From UBA4582 sp965657335 (GTDB taxonomy: Bacteria; Pseudomonadota; Gammaproteobacteria; Pseudomonadales; Azotimanducaceae), in the NCBI GenBank assembly GCA_965657335.1, contig CBFHOH010000018.1, forward strand, positions 32,474 through 96,473: a stretch of DNA of 64,000 nt, written 5' to 3'. Position numbers and translations under genes: made by a program. The number at the start of each line of letters is the position of its first letter. The first letter of the stretch is position 1. The notes beneath the pieces are model-generated. The model was not told the DNA's origin. It saw only the letters and a list, made by a program, of their open reading frames with translations, and made no database searches. Of this stretch, positions 60,647 to 64,000 are shown in pieces.

Positions 60647-61648
60647 ATGCCGGCGATTATTTTTGTTCTTCTGTTACTGGTCTTTCCTGTCGTGCAGGCG
60701 GCATCCTTTGCTGCGATGGTAAATGAGCTCGATCTCAATGAACTTGAATTGACCTTTAGTGATTTGAAAGTCGAGACTTTGCTGGGTTCATCGGGCAGCG
60801 CGTTATCGAACCCTGAACGGCGCGCGGCTGCTGTATTGGTGTCAGCTGGCATATTTTCAACGGATGATCTTGATAGTGATGCCCGAACCAGATCAAAGTA
60901 TCAACAGTTTCAACGCGCGCAGGCTGGAAAAGACGACCACCTAATGGGTCCTTTTGACGCATCGGTTACCCAAGGCCGATTAAACAGGATAGGTCGTCAC
61001 GATGTTTTGCTCAAAGAACAGACCTTTATCGACGCGTTACAACGATTACTCAGCAAAGGTGTGATCACCGGATATGACCTACGCAAGAAAAATATTAATA
61101 ACGGTTTCGATCCGGAAAAGACGTTAATTTATTCCCACGCCAGTGTCGTGCATTTGAAGCAACTCACTGCGTTGTTGAGTAGTGAGGGGATCGACGGCTT
61201 GCTTTACGCCGCACCAAAGATATCCGGATTTCTTTTTCGTGACGAATGGGGTGAGCCTCCGGAAAATGTTGTTTTGCTGAAAGACGGCCTGCGTGTCGTT
61301 AACGGTAAAGAGTGGGTGGTTTTTTTTGAGTTTGAGCATTCGGAGGCAAAAGCAAAATTCCACCGCGTTGTAACGAAATATGCCAAGAAAGATGAAGACA
61401 GCGAGACCGGCCTAATCGCCGATGCCTGGTGGCAGCCTTTCTATTACAGTAACACGCACGTCGAAGAATTTGCTGATATCAACCTTGTGCTGATCAGGTC
61501 CAATCAAACCGAAGCCACGTTGACGGTTTTGCCTGAAAAACTGGCGACAGTGAAAGCGGCACTAAGTAGTGAAAATTGGGATTTTTCAATTGATGAAGTT
61601 TGGGTAAACAAACCGTTTTACCGATTTCTTCAGGGTGGTTACAAGTAG
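60647..61648 (+). CDS. Exported protein of unknown function
   Basis: The protein is 333 residues from the ATG at 60647, which has GGAG seven bases upstream. A signal peptide is clear (residues 1-19, IIFVLLLLVFPVVQA). The mature part has no motif that I recognise. Segments such as RRAAAVLVSAGIFSTDDL, LLYAAPKISGFLFRDEWGE and WWQPFYYSNTHVEEF are visible. It is rich in charged residues with mixed helix and strand. It converges with the RND transporter gene (four bases between the stops) and is divergent from the TPP enzyme. Function unknown; a periplasmic location is inferred from the signal peptide. Confidence 0.75.
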   Translation: MPAIIFVLLLLVFPVVQAASFAAMVNELDLNELELTFSDLKVETLLGSSGSALSNPERRAAAVLVSAGIFSTDDLDSDARTRSKYQQFQRAQAGKDDHLMGPFDASVTQGRLNRIGRHDVLLKEQTFIDALQRLLSKGVITGYDLRKKNINNGFDPEKTLIYSHASVVHLKQLTALLSSEGIDGLLYAAPKISGFLFRDEWGEPPENVVLLKDGLRVVNGKEWVVFFEFEHSEAKAKFHRVVTKYAKKDEDSETGLIADAWWQPFYYSNTHVEEFADINLVLIRSNQTEATLTVLPEKLATVKAALSSENWDFSIDEVWVNKPFYRFLQGGYK

Positions 61649-61652
61649 CGCA

Positions 61653-64000
61653 CTAGGAGGTTGTCTCGGCTTTCCAGAAAGCCCAGGGCACTGAATTGAT
61701 ATCATCCAGAATGATATAAAGGCAAGGAATCAGTATCAGGGTAATGACAGTAGCGAACAGAATGCCAAAGCCAAGTGAAACGGCCATTGGTATAACCAGT
61801 TGGGCGCTAAAGCTTGTCTCGAGCAGGATGGGTAGTAGCCCAAAAAAGGTCGTTAGAGAGGTCAGCATAATTGCCCTGAACCGTTCAGTACCAGCTTTCA
61901 CCGCTGCCTCGGCAATCGCCATGCCTTCCTCTACTGACTTGTTTACAAAATCCACCATGATAATGCTGTCATTCACCACCACGCCTGCTAGCGCGACAAT
62001 GCCGCAAAGAGAAAGGGCGCTGAAATCTATTCCGACAATCAGATGACCTATCATCGCGCCGATCATGCCAAATGGAATCACGCCCATAATGATCAGGGGT
62101 TGCAGGTAGGATTTTAGCGGTATTGCCATCAACGCATAGATGCCAAACAGTGCCAATAATGCTGTGTAAAGCATGCGAGTTTGTAGCTCAGCCTGTTCTT
62201 GGCTTGCACCGCCGAGCTCTAACCTGACGCCAGGAAATTCCAATTCAAGCTGGTCGCGGAACGCACCTGTTGTCATGTCGCTTACTACTTTACCTGGTTC
62301 GATGACCGACTGTTCAACATTCGCGGAAACTCGGACAGAGCGTTTGCCCCAGGTACGGGTGATGAAACTTGGGCTCGTGCGCTCTTCTATTTCCGCAACG
62401 GATTCGAAGGGGACTTCATCACCTGAATCGGTTCGAATGTACATTGAATCCAGATTTCCTCTGGATTCTCTGTCGGACTTTGGATAGCGCACCATCACTT
62501 TTATTTCTTCTCGCCCACGTTGAATGCGCTGTGCTTCAACGCCGTAGAAGGCGGCCCTTACCTGGTCAGCAAGGTCGCGCAGAGAAAGTCCAAGGGCTTC
62601 TGCAGATGCTTTGATCTGCAGGTTTATCTCAGACGTTGTACCTTTGTTAGAGTTTTCGATGTCATAGACGCCAACATATTCTTTGAGTGTACGCTCTAGC
62701 GCGTCAGCAGCTTCGTTTAATTCCTCGACATTTTGACCGACTAATTTAAATTCAATATCCTTGCTGTTGCCGTGACTTTTTTGTGCGCCTGATATTTCGA
62801 GTTTTTTAGTGCCAGCTATTTCACCGATTCTTGCACGCCATTCTGATGCGATTTTTTCTGGACTCTTTTGCAGTTTGTCCGCCTTCTGCATTTCGACCAT
62901 GACCATACCGGTCTTGTTTGAGGTGAAAGCAGCGAAATTAATAAGGAACTGCTCTTCTTTGGGTAGTGAGTCGTTGTAATCAACGAGTGACGTGGCAACT
63001 TCCTCGGTTACACGCGTTGTCAGTTGCGTCGAGGCGCCATCTACCATTTCGATTTGTGCGCGGATGTAGTCGGAGCTCATGTTGGGGAAAAACACTGTGC
63101 GAATGTAAGGCCCCATGACAACGCCGAGCGCCAGTATCAACATTGCGACGAATATCGCGACCGTAATATATCGTTGGGCAATCGCCCTCTGTAATAATGG
63201 TCGGTAGCTGTTATAGGTTAAGTTTTTCAACTTGATGGCAAATGTCGATTGAAATCGATGCCAGGCATTTGGTTCACGTTCCGTATGGGGTACAAGCGGC
63301 GACATGCTGGCAAGGTGGGCAGGTAGAATCAGTTTCGATTCGATGATTGAAAAGAGCAGGCAAAGAATAACAACGATACCAATAGCTTCAGGCATGGCAC
63401 CGAATGTACCAGGTACAAGCAGCAGTGGGATGAATGTGACAACCGTGGTTAAGACGCCAAAAGTTGCCGGAGTAGCAACCCGCTTTGCGCCAATAATGAC
63501 ATTGTCGATGCCCGGCCCAAGTTTATCCGTGGTACTTTGTACGCTTTCTCCGATGATAATTGCGTCGTCGACGACGATTCCTAAAACAAGGATAAATCCA
63601 AACAGACTAATGAGATTAATTGAACCGCCGGCGAGCGGTAGCAGCGCAAAAGCACCCAGGAATGCGATAGGCATGCCAAGCATTACCCAAAATGCGAGCT
63701 GAAGTCTTAGGAATACGCCCAGCACAACAAGGACAAGCAAGACCCCGGTAAGCATGTTGTACACCATCATATCGACAGTGTCACTCAGGTAAGCGGTACT
63801 GTCACCCCAAGCCTCGAGGTTGATACCTTCCGGCAACCGGACTTTGCGTTTTTCGATATAGGCCTTTATTTCTCGGGAGATGTCGATTTGATTTTGATCT
63901 GAAACCGCATAGACCGCGATGCCAATGCTCGGCTCGCCGTTGAAGAACGAGTGAAATTCCTGTTCGATGAACCCATCGGAAACGATGGCGATGTCCCCAA
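61653..64000 (-). CDS. RND efflux transporter permease subunit, partial (N-terminus outside window)
   Basis: The frame is open to the right edge, and about 781 C-terminal residues are in view. Upstream of the TTG at 63836 the frame continues without a stop (residues such as DGFIEQEFHSFFN), so no start lies here. RND features are visible: the membrane-helix segment GIVVDDAIIIGESV with its two Asp residues, GVVVNDSIIMVDFVNKS, and the large periplasmic loop between (about the middle third). Full-size RND pumps are over 1000 residues. It should use proton motive force to export substrates with a periplasmic adaptor, whose gene is probably to the right of the window. Confidence 0.9.
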   Translation of the reverse strand, partial: GDIAIVSDGFIEQEFHSFFNGEPSIGIAVYAVSDQNQIDISREIKAYIEKRKVRLPEGINLEAWGDSTAYLSDTVDMMVYNMLTGVLLVLVVLGVFLRLQLAFWVMLGMPIAFLGAFALLPLAGGSINLISLFGFILVLGIVVDDAIIIGESVQSTTDKLGPGIDNVIIGAKRVATPATFGVLTTVVTFIPLLLVPGTFGAMPEAIGIVVILCLLFSIIESKLILPAHLASMSPLVPHTEREPNAWHRFQSTFAIKLKNLTYNSYRPLLQRAIAQRYITVAIFVAMLILALGVVMGPYIRTVFFPNMSSDYIRAQIEMVDGASTQLTTRVTEEVATSLVDYNDSLPKEEQFLINFAAFTSNKTGMVMVEMQKADKLQKSPEKIASEWRARIGEIAGTKKLEISGAQKSHGNSKDIEFKLVGQNVEELNEAADALERTLKEYVGVYDIENSNKGTTSEINLQIKASAEALGLSLRDLADQVRAAFYGVEAQRIQRGREEIKVMVRYPKSDRESRGNLDSMYIRTDSGDEVPFESVAEIEERTSPSFITRTWGKRSVRVSANVEQSVIEPGKVVSDMTTGAFRDQLELEFPGVRLELGGASQEQAELQTRMLYTALLALFGIYALMAIPLKSYLQPLIIMGVIPFGMIGAMIGHLIVGIDFSALSLCGIVALAGVVVNDSIIMVDFVNKSVEEGMAIAEAAVKAGTERFRAIMLTSLTTFFGLLPILLETSFSAQLVIPMAVSLGFGILFATVITLILIPCLYIILDDINSVPWAFWKAETTS

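Noticed and set aside
63834..63836. TTG as start of the RND gene
   Set aside because: The frame continues upstream to the window edge with RND-like sequence, so the gene is truncated by the window rather than starting here.
1..64000. CRISPR arrays, tRNA or rRNA genes, insertion sequences
   Set aside because: No regularly spaced direct repeats, no cloverleaf or rRNA sequence, and no transposase frame were seen. A computed scan (tRNAscan, CRISPR finder) would be needed to exclude very short examples.

Overview
The window looks like a chromosomal segment of an aerobic, probably marine, gammaproteobacterium. This is inferred from gene content: many acyl-CoA dehydrogenases, crotonases and CoA-transferases, an acyl-CoA carboxylase cluster, PQQ-type sugar dehydrogenase, NhaC, an OprB porin and an RND pump. 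Base composition is close to half G+C by eye (not computed). I saw no rRNA, tRNA, CRISPR array, insertion sequence, phage or plasmid gene. Genes are densely packed with many convergent stop-codon overlaps, as in a compact genome.

Layout. (1) 1-5034: an SDR dehydrogenase diverges from a three-subunit molybdenum hydroxylase operon (FAD, 2Fe-2S and molybdopterin subunits) that ends in a MoaD/ThiS-like protein. (2) 5076-7241: a large membrane protein with a SPOR-like periplasmic part, a kinase-like ATPase region whose motifs have decayed, and an Hpt-like tail without a phospho-histidine. (3) 7410-17994, all minus strand: a catabolic cluster resembling atu (acyclic terpene) or liu (leucine/isovalerate) gene sets, with an MFS permease, enoyl-CoA hydratase, TetR regulator, AtuA-type protein, biotin-dependent acyl-CoA carboxylase alpha and beta subunits and two acyl-CoA dehydrogenases. 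(4) 18062-24750: an ADP-ribosylglycohydrolase-type enzyme with sugar-binding-like C-terminal domains, a divergent esterase, NhaC, a small membrane-anchored protein and a second MFS permease. (5) 24814-40914: single genes and pairs, including phosphoesterase, exported beta-lactamase-fold protein, zinc dehydrogenase, carotenoid oxygenase, spermidine synthase-like protein, streptomycin-kinase-like protein, MFS, nitronate monooxygenase, Tat-type dienelactone hydrolase, methyltransferase, CoA-transferase, an alpha/beta hydrolase lacking its serine, PQQ-type dehydrogenase, beta-hydroxyacid dehydrogenase and Nudix hydrolase. (6) 40915-54000: two tiny ORFs, AlkD-like repair protein, DUF2141, PhoX, crotonase, carbonic anhydrase, a hydratase with an unknown partner, VOC protein, a non-canonical thiolase, GST, a cytochrome-b-like pair and a porin. 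(7) 54087-60503: CoA-transferase and crotonase on plus, then a minus-strand operon of TPP enzyme, reductive-dehalogenase-like corrinoid/Fe-S protein, GIY-YIG-like small protein and acyl-CoA dehydrogenase. (8) 60647-64000: an unknown secreted protein and the C-terminal part of an RND transporter running off the window.

Together the genes suggest a heterotroph able to take up and degrade branched or terpenoid/aromatic acids through CoA thioesters. The most unusual unit is the reductive-dehalogenase-like operon at 56128-60503, followed by the degenerate sensor at 5076-7241.
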